From Putridiphycobacter sp045110285 (GTDB lineage: Bacteria; Bacteroidota; Bacteroidia; Flavobacteriales_D; Crocinitomicaceae), in assembly GCA_045110285.1 (NCBI GenBank), contig JBGCGA010000018.1, forward strand, positions 1 to 61,881: DNA of 61,881 nucleotides. The letters run 5' to 3'. Below the pieces are notes generated by a model that saw only the letters and a program-made list of their open reading frames with translations, was not told where the DNA came from and did not search any database. The position numbers and the translations under genes were made by a program. Of this stretch, positions 55,003-61,881 are shown one piece after another; the first letter of the stretch is position 1, and each line of letters begins with the position of its first letter.

Positions 55003-55800
55003 ATGGACGAAGCAGACGACAATTTATCATTTCTCGGACATCTTGAAGAGCTAAGATGGCGACTGGTAAGATCAGTTATAGCAGTTCTGTTAGTTGGTAT
55101 AGTTGTCTTTATTTTTCGACAAGAAATTATTGACACATTGTTTATCAGATTGAAAGACGGAGATTTCCCTACTTTTAAAATGGCATGCGAAGCATTTGGA
55201 ATTTGCTTTGATGATGTTGAAATTAGATTTCAAAACACAGCCTTAGCGGGTCAATTTGGTACTTCAATTAAGCTTGCGGTAATTGGCGGTTTTATTGGGG
55301 CATTTCCATTTGTATTTCATCAAATATGGGGTTTTATAAAACCAGGATTAAAAACAAAAGAAAGAAAATCCTTTAGAGGAGTAACCTGGTTTATTTCAAT
55401 TTTGTTTTTTATTGGAATACTGTTTGGATATTATGTTATTGCACCTCTAACTGTTAATTTTTTAGGTAACTTTTTACTTACTGGAAATGCCAAAAACGAT
55501 TTAATAATTAGCGATTTTATTTCTACGATTATATCAACTATTATTTTAACTGGAGTGATATTTCTACTGCCTGTTTTCATCCTTATTTTTGCTAAAATTG
55601 GCATTGTTTCTTCAACTTTTTTAAAAAAGTACAGGAAACACAGTATAGTTGGTGTTTTGCTTTTAGCAGCTATTATAACGCCGCCTGATGTTTTCACTCA
55701 AATTATTGTTACCATTCCAATTCTTTTATTGTACGAATTTGGAATTTTAATTGCCAAGCGAATTGAAAAGAAAAAGAGATTAGATGAAATGAAAGGATAA
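55003..55800 (+). CDS. tatC: Sec-independent protein translocase TatC
   Basis: A 265-aa inner-membrane protein with the six-segment TatC layout; it binds twin-arginine signal peptides. The cytoplasmic N-terminus SFLGHLEELRWRLVRS, with the conserved Glu/Arg pair, is diagnostic. FHQIWGFIKPGLKTKERK and the closing LLAAIITPPDVFTQII match the family well. tatA/tatE are not nearby. The gene heads a tight plus-strand cluster with a DUF5686 protein (four bases on), lptB, kdsC and ybjQ, an arrangement close to one often seen in Bacteroidota, where arabinose-5-phosphate isomerase usually sits in front; that gene is absent here. A -7 box is at 54985-54992. Confidence 0.94.
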   Translation: MDEADDNLSFLGHLEELRWRLVRSVIAVLLVGIVVFIFRQEIIDTLFIRLKDGDFPTFKMACEAFGICFDDVEIRFQNTALAGQFGTSIKLAVIGGFIGAFPFVFHQIWGFIKPGLKTKERKSFRGVTWFISILFFIGILFGYYVIAPLTVNFLGNFLLTGNAKNDLIISDFISTIISTIILTGVIFLLPVFILIFAKIGIVSSTFLKKYRKHSIVGVLLLAAIITPPDVFTQIIVTIPILLLYEFGILIAKRIEKKKRLDEMKG

Positions 55801-55804
55801 CTGG

Positions 55805-58258
55805 ATGAAAAAGCTGCTAGTTATCTTTACTCTTTTTCTTGTCTGTAATGGTTATGGACAAACCATAAAAGGCACAGTAATCGACTCCCTGTGGCAAGAG
55901 CCCATTCCCTCTGCTAAAATTACTCTAGTCAATTCAAAAAAAACGGTGCTTTCTAATATTGCGGGAGAATTTGCCATTTCAGTTACACAACCTAGTGACA
56001 CCCTAATTATTTCATATATAGGGTTTGAAACATATGTAGTAATCATAGCCGGCAAGTCAGATCAAAATTTACTAATCAAACTTATCCCAAACACAGTATT
56101 AACAGAAGTTGAAGTAAGCGCTACAAAAAAAAATCCAGCTTTTGAAATTCTCAAAAGAATTAGCGAAAACCAAAAATATAACGATCCCGACAAATTAAGC
56201 AGCTATGAATTTGATGTATATAATACCATGCAGTTCAATTTAACGAATATTACCGATAAATTTGAAGATAGAAAACTGATCAATAATTTTAACTTTATTG
56301 CTAATTACATGGATAGCATAGACGGCGTTAAATACTTGCCCATTATTTTAACTGAAGCTTCCTCAAAATACTATTATCATAAACTACCAGAACAAAAAAA
56401 AGAAGAAATTCAAGGCTCAAGAGTAACAGGATTCAACATTCTTCAGCTGGATAAATATACAGGCGAGCGTTTTCAAAAAATCAATATTTATGACAATTAT
56501 ATTGATGTGTTTAATACTGATTTTATGAGCCCGATTGCTCTTGCAAGTAGAGCATATTACAACTATAGCTTAATAGGCAGAGATACAATGGATGGGGAAC
56601 CATGCTTTAGGATGAAATTTAGTCAAAAAAGAAAAGGAACTGCAGTTTTTAATGGGGAATTTTGGGTGACTGATTCAAGTTACGCCATAAAAAAAGTGGT
56701 TGCTTCCATGCCTAACAACATTAATCTGAACTACGTATCTTATTTTTCTATCAACCAAGAGTATAATCAAGTAGACAAAAAAGCATGGTTTGTCACTCAT
56801 GAAAATATTGAAGTGCGTTTTAAAGTTTTTAATGACGTTGACAGGGCATTCTTAATGGGGGTGACCACTTTGAAAAATACAAACAGAAGAAACATTAAAA
56901 CAAATACAAAGCGACCTATTTCATTTTACTTAGCAGATGTAGTGTTGCCGGATTCAGTTGTTGGCGGCTTTAATAACTCATATTGGGATAGCATAAGACA
57001 TCAACCTTTAAGTAAAGAAGAGCAAGGTGTAATTAATATGGTTGATCGTTTAGAACAAAATAAAACTTTTAAAACTTATAAAAAATTAGCATACTTAGGA
57101 TACACTGGCTTTTGGATTCAAGGACCGCTTGAAATAGGAAACCTTTATTCTATCTATCAACAAAACACAATTGAAGGGCATAGATTGATGCTTTCGCTCC
57201 GAACTTCAAATAATTTTAGTAAATGGCATGAAATTTCAGCTTTTGGAATTTATGGATTTAAAGACGAACGATTTAAGTATGGCGCATCATACCGCTGGAG
57301 GTTAAAACGTCCAAATAGAGAAATATTTAGAATTGCTTACAAAAAGAGAATTGAGCAGCTCAGTCTATCTTCTAGTTTAGGAGAGATAGGAAATTCTTTT
57401 TCTACTCTTCTAACAGTTGGCGACATTGACAAACTAACATTAATTGATCAATTTTCACTTGGATTTGAAAAAGATTGGACCACCGACATGCGGACATATA
57501 ATGCGGTCCAATGGAAAAAATTTACAGCTTTGGAGAGTTCTGACTACAGGCGATTATCGGGTAATGACACTTCAAAAATTAGAAGCCTTGTTTCATTCGA
57601 AATTCGAAATCAAATCATGTATACCAAAGAGGAGAAATTCCTTTCAGGTAGTTTTGAGCGAATTTCGTTGGGATCAAAATATCCAATTTTAAGCTTAACA
57701 CATACGCTAGGAATTAAAGGAGTAGCAGGAAGTGAATACAACTTTAACAGGCTAGATTTTGTCATTGATCACCGACCTAAAATAGGCGTATTTGGACGAT
57801 TACAATATAGTTTATACGCAGGTAAAATATTCGGAACCCTACCCTATCCTTTTTTAAATATTCATGAGGGCAATCAAACTCTTTTTTTGCAAAACAGCTC
57901 CATGAATTTACTGAGATACTACGAATTCATTTCTGACACGTGGGTCGGTGTTAATTTTGAACACAGGCTACAAGGATTTATTTTAGATAGAGTGCCACTT
58001 GTCAGAAAACTAAAGCTAAGAGCTGTTTATGGCGGAAAAGCAGTGATAGGATACATTGCCAGCAAACACCGAGCTGAAATGATTTTACCTGCATACACTT
58101 ATCAATTGTCGTTTTCAAAACCATATGCAGAGGCAAGTGTTGGCATTGAAAATATTTTTAAATTTTTAAGAATTGACGCCATATGGCGATTAACGTATCT
58201 AAATCATCCAGATATTACTAAATTTGGGATTAAATTTACATACACGGGCGATTTCTAA
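55805..58258 (+). CDS. DUF5686 protein with carboxypeptidase-regulatory-like domain
   Basis: An 817-aa outer-membrane protein. The signal peptide ends near 18 (NGYGQT). It is followed by a carboxypeptidase-D regulatory-like Ig domain (TIKGTVIDSLWQEPIPSAKI, then LIISYIGFETYVV, residues about 20-105). The remainder matches the DUF5686 pattern of Bacteroidota: a soluble part with FEILKRISENQKYN, then barrel strands toward the C-terminus, which ends FGIKFTYTGDF with a terminal aromatic typical of barrels. No reaction or substrate is known. It lies four bases after tatC and five before lptB, so all three are co-transcribed. A role in envelope or LPS biogenesis is suggested by neighbours only. Confidence 0.8.
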   Translation: MKKLLVIFTLFLVCNGYGQTIKGTVIDSLWQEPIPSAKITLVNSKKTVLSNIAGEFAISVTQPSDTLIISYIGFETYVVIIAGKSDQNLLIKLIPNTVLTEVEVSATKKNPAFEILKRISENQKYNDPDKLSSYEFDVYNTMQFNLTNITDKFEDRKLINNFNFIANYMDSIDGVKYLPIILTEASSKYYYHKLPEQKKEEIQGSRVTGFNILQLDKYTGERFQKINIYDNYIDVFNTDFMSPIALASRAYYNYSLIGRDTMDGEPCFRMKFSQKRKGTAVFNGEFWVTDSSYAIKKVVASMPNNINLNYVSYFSINQEYNQVDKKAWFVTHENIEVRFKVFNDVDRAFLMGVTTLKNTNRRNIKTNTKRPISFYLADVVLPDSVVGGFNNSYWDSIRHQPLSKEEQGVINMVDRLEQNKTFKTYKKLAYLGYTGFWIQGPLEIGNLYSIYQQNTIEGHRLMLSLRTSNNFSKWHEISAFGIYGFKDERFKYGASYRWRLKRPNREIFRIAYKKRIEQLSLSSSLGEIGNSFSTLLTVGDIDKLTLIDQFSLGFEKDWTTDMRTYNAVQWKKFTALESSDYRRLSGNDTSKIRSLVSFEIRNQIMYTKEEKFLSGSFERISLGSKYPILSLTHTLGIKGVAGSEYNFNRLDFVIDHRPKIGVFGRLQYSLYAGKIFGTLPYPFLNIHEGNQTLFLQNSSMNLLRYYEFISDTWVGVNFEHRLQGFILDRVPLVRKLKLRAVYGGKAVIGYIASKHRAEMILPAYTYQLSFSKPYAEASVGIENIFKFLRIDAIWRLTYLNHPDITKFGIKFTYTGDF

Positions 58259-58263
58259 GCATT

Positions 58264-59007
58264 ATGATGACATTAAAAACCAACGAAATAAAAAAATCAT
58301 ACAAAGGTAGGCAGGTTGTAAAAGGCGTATCGGTTGAGGTAAATCAAGGTGAAATTGTTGGACTTTTAGGGCCGAATGGAGCAGGAAAAACTACATCTTT
58401 CTATATGATTGTTGGATTAGTTCACCCCAATGAAGGAAGCGTTTATTTTAATGATCAAGACATAACCAGTTTTCCAATGTACAAACGTGCCCAATTGGGA
58501 ATTGGTTATTTACCTCAAGAAAATTCTGTTTTTAGAAAACTATCAATTGAAGATAATATTACGGCTGTTCTAGAACTCACAAAGCTGAATAAAGAAGAAC
58601 GAAGCGCCAAACTAGAAGAATTGATTTCTGAATTTAACTTGGGTCATGTTAGAAAAAATCTTGGGCAAAGTTTATCGGGAGGAGAAAGAAGAAGAACTGA
58701 AATTGCAAGAGCATTGGCAACTGACCCTAAATTCATTTTACTTGACGAACCCTTTGCAGGAGTAGATCCAATTGCGGTTGAGGATATTCAAAACATAGTC
58801 TCAAAATTAAAAGAACGTAATATTGGTGTTCTAATTACCGACCATAATGTACAGGAAACTTTAGCCATAACCGACAGAACCTATCTTTTGTTTGAAGGCA
58901 GTATATTAAGGCAAGGAACTGCTGAAGAGTTATCGAAAGATGAGATGGTGAGAAAAGTGTATTTGGGAGCAAATTTTGAATTGAGGAAAAAGATTCAACC
59001 TGAGTAA
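58264..59007 (+). CDS. lptB: LPS export ABC transporter ATPase LptB
   Basis: A 247-aa ABC ATPase. Walker A GPNGAGKTT, the signature LSGGERRR and Walker B FILLDEPFAGVDP are intact, and the Q-loop sits in YLPQENSVF. The GVDP after Walker B and the YLGANF end point to LptB. It works with LptFG to pull lipopolysaccharide from the inner membrane toward the LptC-A-DE bridge; those partners are elsewhere. Two ATG codons in tandem (58264, 58267) are both possible starts. Its position between the DUF5686 protein and kdsC fits LPS biogenesis. A 59-base gap with a TATTTTTT near-match to a -7 box separates it from kdsC. Confidence 0.93.
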   Translation: MMTLKTNEIKKSYKGRQVVKGVSVEVNQGEIVGLLGPNGAGKTTSFYMIVGLVHPNEGSVYFNDQDITSFPMYKRAQLGIGYLPQENSVFRKLSIEDNITAVLELTKLNKEERSAKLEELISEFNLGHVRKNLGQSLSGGERRRTEIARALATDPKFILLDEPFAGVDPIAVEDIQNIVSKLKERNIGVLITDHNVQETLAITDRTYLLFEGSILRQGTAEELSKDEMVRKVYLGANFELRKKIQPE

Positions 59008-59066
59008 AAACAATTCAGCATCTATTTTTTTAGTAAATTAGCACAAGCTAAAAAGATTGCGACTCC

Positions 59067-59732
59067 ATGACTTTCTATAACAAAAACTTATCCTTTTTAC
59101 TCGAAGAAAACGAATTGAAGCTGTCAGAGTTTCAAAAGAAAGTCAATATTTTGGAACAAGATATTTTAGAGCCTAGTATAATCCATTTAATTGACATTGC
59201 CAACTACTTTAAAATATCGATAGATTCTTTACTGAAAAAAGACATTCAAGCCTCTCATATTTCCGATATTCAGTTTTTAATTTTAGATGTTGACGGAACA
59301 CTAACAGATGGTGGCATGTATTTTACAGAAAATGGCGACCTTATGAAAAAGTATAATACTAAGGACGGAATGGCCATTAAAGGATTGACAAAAGCAGGTT
59401 TCCAGGTTGGAATTATATCGCATAGTCACCAAAGTAAAATGGTTGAATCTAGAGCTACTATGCTTGGCATTCAAAATGTATTTGTTGGCTCAGGATCAAA
59501 ATTAGACATATTAGATGGCTGGTTAAAAAATTTAAATATGACACGCGAGCAAGTAGCCTATGTTGGAGACGATATAAATGATGCTGAAATTATGAAAGTA
59601 GTAGGTTTATCTGCCTGTCCGAAAGACGCTACAAAAAGTATTCAAGAAATTGCAGATGTTATTTTGGAGCAAGATGGCGGAAAAGCTTGTGTACGAGAAT
59701 TCATAGACGAACACCTAACAATAACAATATAA
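59067..59732 (+). CDS. kdsC: KdsC-like KDO-8-phosphate phosphatase with XRE-like N-terminus
   Basis: A 221-aa HAD phosphatase. The catalytic motif I is DVDGTLTDG with Asp74 and Asp76; motif II is near GIISHSHQS and motif III GDDINDAEIM. The C0/C2 cap pattern and size of this part (~150 aa) match KdsC, which removes phosphate from KDO-8-P in LPS synthesis. The first ~65 residues are extra and recall a small XRE helix-turn-helix: NLSFLLEENELKLSEFQKKV, then IIHLIDIANYFKISIDSLLKKD. The expected recognition-helix stretch seems shortened, so DNA binding is doubtful. I keep the ATG at 59067, since both parts are in one frame and no internal start lies at the domain boundary. Close neighbours are lptB and a YbjQ-family gene. 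Confidence 0.83.
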   Translation: MTFYNKNLSFLLEENELKLSEFQKKVNILEQDILEPSIIHLIDIANYFKISIDSLLKKDIQASHISDIQFLILDVDGTLTDGGMYFTENGDLMKKYNTKDGMAIKGLTKAGFQVGIISHSHQSKMVESRATMLGIQNVFVGSGSKLDILDGWLKNLNMTREQVAYVGDDINDAEIMKVVGLSACPKDATKSIQEIADVILEQDGGKACVREFIDEHLTITI

Positions 59733-59735
59733 ATT

Positions 59736-60053
59736 ATGATTATTACAACAACAGAAACGGTACCGGGAAAAGAAATTGAATCGGTGATGGGAATTGCGAG
59801 AGGAAGTAGTGTGCGAGCACGAAATATAGGTAGAGATTTTATGGCTGGCTTAAAAAATATAGTGGGTGGTGAAATTGAAGAATACACTAAATTACAAGCT
59901 CAATCTCGCGAACAAGCTTTACAAAGGGTACAAAAAGACGCGGAACGTTTAGGCGCAGATGCTATTGTCAATTTAAGAATGACCACGTCAATGCTAATGC
60001 AAGGAGCTGCCGAAATACTAGTATATGGCACAGCTGTAAAATTTAAGCAATAA
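59736..60053 (+). CDS. YbjQ/UPF0145-family heavy-metal-binding-like protein
   Basis: A 105-aa cytosolic protein of the YbjQ/UPF0145 family. Family members form pentameric rings and have been called heavy-metal-binding by similarity, though function is unproven. The pattern ITTTETVPGKEIESVMGIARG, then RNIGRDFMAGLKNIVGGEI and EAEIL-like end VYGTAVKF, is typical, and the length is standard. The ATG is three bases after the kdsC stop, and its stop shares its last A with the ATG of the 44-aa membrane peptide (TAATG). All are therefore one transcript, ended by the terminator at 60213-60245. Confidence 0.85.
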   Translation: MIITTTETVPGKEIESVMGIARGSSVRARNIGRDFMAGLKNIVGGEIEEYTKLQAQSREQALQRVQKDAERLGADAIVNLRMTTSMLMQGAAEILVYGTAVKFKQ

Positions 60054-60187
60054 TGGTTTTTACGCCTTACGATATTATAATTACACTTTCCAGTATTCTG
60101 GTAATCACTGTACCTATCATCATTTACCTAGTTGTTAGACAATCTAAAATTAGGAATGAAGAAACTTTTGAAGATAGAGACAATTAA
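60053..60187 (+). CDS. Small 44-aa single-pass membrane protein
   Basis: A short gene that starts at the ATG inside TAATG at the end of the YbjQ-family gene and ends at a TAA at 60185-60187. The protein begins MVFTPYDIIITLSSILVITV, has one hydrophobic helix to about residue 28, and ends in a charged tail (RQSKIRNEETFEDRDN). The stop-start overlap, immediate neighbour and following terminator all speak for a real gene. It resembles the small membrane peptides often found in operons, for example those that tune transporters, but no function can be given. Confidence 0.6.
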   Translation: MVFTPYDIIITLSSILVITVPIIIYLVVRQSKIRNEETFEDRDN

Positions 60188-60197
60188 AGCGCTTTAA
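60184..60197. other. Perfect 14-base palindrome
   Basis: TTAAAGCGCTTTAA is fully self-complementary without a spacer and overlaps the stop codon of the 44-aa gene. It lies 15 bases before the bidirectional terminator. It could be a protein-binding site or a chance palindrome in AT-rich DNA. Confidence 0.4.
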
Positions 60198-60212
60198 AAA
60201 AATTGGACAATT

Positions 60213-60245
60213 AAAAAAGGGTTTGCCTGAGGCAAACCCTTTTTT
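60213..60245. terminator. Bidirectional intrinsic terminator
   Basis: Arms AAAAAAGGGTTTGCC (60213-60227) and GGCAAACCCTTTTTT (60231-60245) pair perfectly over 15 bases with a three-base loop. A-runs and T-runs on both sides give a U-tract in either direction, so it ends both the tatC-to-small-peptide transcript and the convergent rocD-lipoprotein transcript. Confidence 0.92.
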
Positions 60246-60264
60246 AATTTATTCTTGTGCAGCT

Positions 60265-60471
60265 TTATTTCAAACTACAACTTCCTCCATTGGCGGAGTA
60301 ATCATTATTTAAAATATCACAATCGGTTTCGGCCATACTTTTTTTAGCATTTAAAAACGTGTAATTTTTTTCACCATCACCATCCTCGCACTCACAAGTG
60401 TAATCTTTATTGCAAGAAACAGCTATAATTACTCCAACACATGCAATTGCTATTGTCGTCTTAAACTTCAT
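60265..60471 (-). CDS. Small cysteine-rich lipoprotein
   Basis: A 68-aa protein with a lipoprotein signal peptide: MKFKTTIAIACVGVIIAVSC, lipidated Cys near residue 20. The mature part of about 48 residues contains CECED, ETDCDIL and GGSCSL cysteines, probably two disulfide pairs in the periplasm or at the cell surface. I do not recognise a family. Many Bacteroidota have short lipoproteins of this kind with YTCECE near the start. It lies five bases after the rocD stop, so it is co-transcribed with rocD, and it ends at the terminator at 60213-60245. Confidence 0.75.
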   Translation of the reverse strand: MKFKTTIAIACVGVIIAVSCNKDYTCECEDGDGEKNYTFLNAKKSMAETDCDILNNDYSANGGSCSLK

Positions 60472-60476
60472 TCGTT

Positions 60477-61748
60477 TTAAAATTCTGCAATAGTCTTGCT
60501 AATAATCGCCACGCAATCCATTAATTCATCTTTTGTCATTACCAACGGTGGTGCAAATCTGATAATATTTCCATGTGTTGGCTTAGCTAATAAGCCATTT
60601 TCTTTTAGTGCCATACAAATGTTCCAAGCCGTTTTACTATCTTCAGTATCGTTAATAACAATGGCATTTAGTAACCCTTTACCTCTTACAAGATTTACAA
60701 TATCATATTTGTCAACCAATTTATTCATTTCAGATCTGAATAAATCACCTAAAACCCTTGCGTTTTGCGCTAATTTTTCTTCAAGTACAACTTCTAAAGC
60801 CGCAACTCCAACAACAGCTGCTACTGGATTCCCACCAAATGTACTTCCGTGCTGACCTGGCTTAATAACATTCATTATTTCATTATTTGCCAATACGGCA
60901 GATACTGGATAAGCTCCTCCTGAAAGCGCTTTGCCTAAAATTAAGATATCCGGAGCAACATAAGTACTTTGCTTTTCGCAAGCTGCTTCACATGTACAAT
61001 CTCCACAAACTGCTAGCAAACTTCCGGTTCTGGCAATTCCTGTTTGCACCTCATCAGCAATAAACAATACACCACTTTCTTGGCACAATGCTTTTGCTTT
61101 TGCTAAATAATCAGTAGCCGGTCTGTAAACACCTGCTTCCCCTTGAATTGGCTCTGCCATAAATCCAGCCACATTTGGTTGTTTTAAAGCTTCAGCTAAT
61201 GCCTCGGTATCGTTGTATGGTATTTTTATGAAACCAGGCGTATAAGGGCCAAAGTTTTTTCTTGCATCTTCGTCATTCGAAAAAGAAATAATGGTTGTAG
61301 TCCGGCCATGAAAGTTATTTTCACATACAATAATTTGAGCTTCGTGTTCTTGAATGCCCTTTACTTCGTATGCCCATTTTCTACATAATTTAATTGCTGT
61401 TTCAACAGCCTCTGCTCCAGTATTCATTGGTAGCACCTTGTCAAACCCAAAATAATCAGTCACAAATTTTTCGTAAACACCTAAAGTGTCATTATAAAAA
61501 GCACGACTCGTCAACGTTAATGTTTCTGCTTGGCTCGTCATTGCTCCAACAATTTTTGCATGGCAATGCCCTTGGTTAACGGCAGAATAGGCCGATAAAA
61601 AATCGTAGTATTGCTTCCCTTCTACATCCCACACATGTACACCTTTTCCCTTAGTTAAAACCACAGGAAGTGGGTGATAATTATGTGCTCCGTGTTTGTC
61701 TTCAAGTTCAATTAACTGCGCTGAAGAAAGTTTTTCCATTGTCGTCAT
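60477..61748 (-). CDS. rocD: Ornithine--oxo-acid aminotransferase
   Basis: A PLP enzyme of class III aminotransferases, 423 aa from the ATG at 61748; a TTG at 61754 or an ATG at 61739 are alternatives. It converts ornithine and 2-oxoglutarate to glutamate semialdehyde and glutamate in arginine/proline metabolism. Visible motifs are FLSAYSAVNQGHCH, MNTGAEAVETA, CENNFHGRTT, the cofactor Asp in FIADEVQTGIARTG, and the PLP lysine in LILGKALSGG (Lys273), then GQHGSTFGGNP. Between TGIARTG and the lysine it has an insertion with four cysteines (CGDCTCEAAC, residues 248-257) not present in the human enzyme as I recall it. The promoter at 61845-61875 gives a ~90-base leader. A small lipoprotein follows after five bases. 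Confidence 0.92.
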   Translation of the reverse strand: MTTMEKLSSAQLIELEDKHGAHNYHPLPVVLTKGKGVHVWDVEGKQYYDFLSAYSAVNQGHCHAKIVGAMTSQAETLTLTSRAFYNDTLGVYEKFVTDYFGFDKVLPMNTGAEAVETAIKLCRKWAYEVKGIQEHEAQIIVCENNFHGRTTTIISFSNDEDARKNFGPYTPGFIKIPYNDTEALAEALKQPNVAGFMAEPIQGEAGVYRPATDYLAKAKALCQESGVLFIADEVQTGIARTGSLLAVCGDCTCEAACEKQSTYVAPDILILGKALSGGAYPVSAVLANNEIMNVIKPGQHGSTFGGNPVAAVVGVAALEVVLEEKLAQNARVLGDLFRSEMNKLVDKYDIVNLVRGKGLLNAIVINDTEDSKTAWNICMALKENGLLAKPTHGNIIRFAPPLVMTKDELMDCVAIISKTIAEF

Positions 61749-61776
61749 ATTCAATAATTTTAAAAGGTTAAAGCGT

Positions 61777-61817
61777 CATTACGGAGAACGCAGATCCTTT
61801 CCTCGTTCAGTGCAATG
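61777..61817. repeat. REP-like imperfect palindrome in the rocD leader
   Basis: CATTACGGAGAACG (61777-61790) and CGTTCAGTGCAATG (61804-61817) are imperfectly complementary: 11 of 14 positions pair, counting one G-U, around a 13-base centre. The composition recalls short dispersed palindromes of the CATTGCGAGGAACG kind found in many Bacteroidota chromosomes. It is followed by an overlapping TGCAATGCAATGCA direct repeat. Confidence 0.45.
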
Positions 61818-61844
61818 CAATGCAGGGGAGAAATCACCCTTCCA

Positions 61845-61875
61845 CAAAAATAACCGAATAAAACGAAAACCCAAA
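61845..61875 (-). promoter_or_regulatory. Promoter of rocD
   Basis: On the minus strand TTTG (61872-61875) and TATTTTTG (61845-61852) are 19 bases apart, a full match to TTTG-N19-TAnnTTTG, the best promoter in the window. Transcription should start near 61840, giving a leader of about 90 bases that contains the palindrome at 61777-61817. Confidence 0.7.
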
Positions 61876-61881
61876 ACTAAG

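Noticed and set aside
60496..60855. A 119-codon plus-strand reading frame opposite rocD
   Set aside because: It lies wholly inside a well-conserved aminotransferase on the other strand and its sequence resembles no protein.
1..61881. Insertion sequences, prophage or integrative element
   Set aside because: No transposase, integrase, phage structural gene, tRNA-flanked attachment site or clear long direct repeat was seen.

Overview
This 61.9 kb window is AT-rich chromosomal DNA from a member of the phylum Bacteroidota, most likely a marine or aquatic Flavobacteriales-like lineage. The evidence is type IX secretion (T9SS) cargo with CHU_C / type B C-terminal domains, PorP/SprF outer-membrane proteins, SprB repeats, DUF5686 and TamB proteins, lipoproteins whose signal peptides end in ISSC or AVSC, and -7 boxes matching TAnnTTTG ahead of many genes. 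I see no rRNA, tRNA, CRISPR array, insertion sequence or prophage. Coding density is very high and no gap between genes exceeds about 150 bases.

Layout. 1-3381: the end of a surface-polysaccharide operon (Gfo/Idh oxidoreductase, TviB-type UDP-sugar dehydrogenase, RfbB, CpsB/YwqE-type phosphatase). 3367-9986: a DinB-like protein diverging from a translationally coupled pair made of a very long SLC12-type permease with a C-terminal P-loop NTPase and an MscS-type channel. 9992-17069: accC and tamB on the minus strand, and tsaD on the plus strand. 17062-31888: a minus-strand T9SS cassette with a 3611-aa beta-helix/adhesin protein, a PorP/SprF protein and an OmpA/PD40 protein, joined with almost no spacing. 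31989-33501: yaaA diverging from a small zinc-ribbon/membrane gene pair. 33552-39322: an operon of two beta-barrel-like proteins, a lipoprotein and an exported WD40-caspase protein. 39414-49864: a second T9SS cassette with a 732-aa type B cargo, a PorP protein carrying a SPOR-like tail, a small secreted protein and a 2066-aa SprB-repeat cargo. 49913-52672: rel (ppGpp) and a DUF937-like gene on the minus strand. 52794-60187: a secreted orphan, then tatC, a DUF5686 protein, lptB, kdsC, a YbjQ-family gene and a previously uncalled 44-aa membrane peptide. 60265-61748: rocD and a small lipoprotein on the minus strand.

How it fits together. Most genes serve the cell envelope: capsule precursors, KDO and LPS export (kdsC, lptB), Tat export, TamB-dependent envelope assembly, and two independent adhesin export cassettes in which a PorP/SprF partner is encoded next to large type B cargo. 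The two most unusual loci are (1) the SLC12-NTPase protein coupled to a mechanosensitive channel, which looks like a self-contained cell-volume or ion-homeostasis module, and (2) the exported WD40-caspase operon, in which a lipoprotein with a possible degenerate vWA fold and two barrel-like proteins accompany a caspase-fold protein with an intact His/Cys dyad outside the cytoplasm. Smaller oddities are a PorP-SPOR fusion, a KdsC with an XRE-like N-terminus, an ornithine aminotransferase with a four-cysteine insertion near the active-site lysine, and a REP-like palindrome in the rocD leader.
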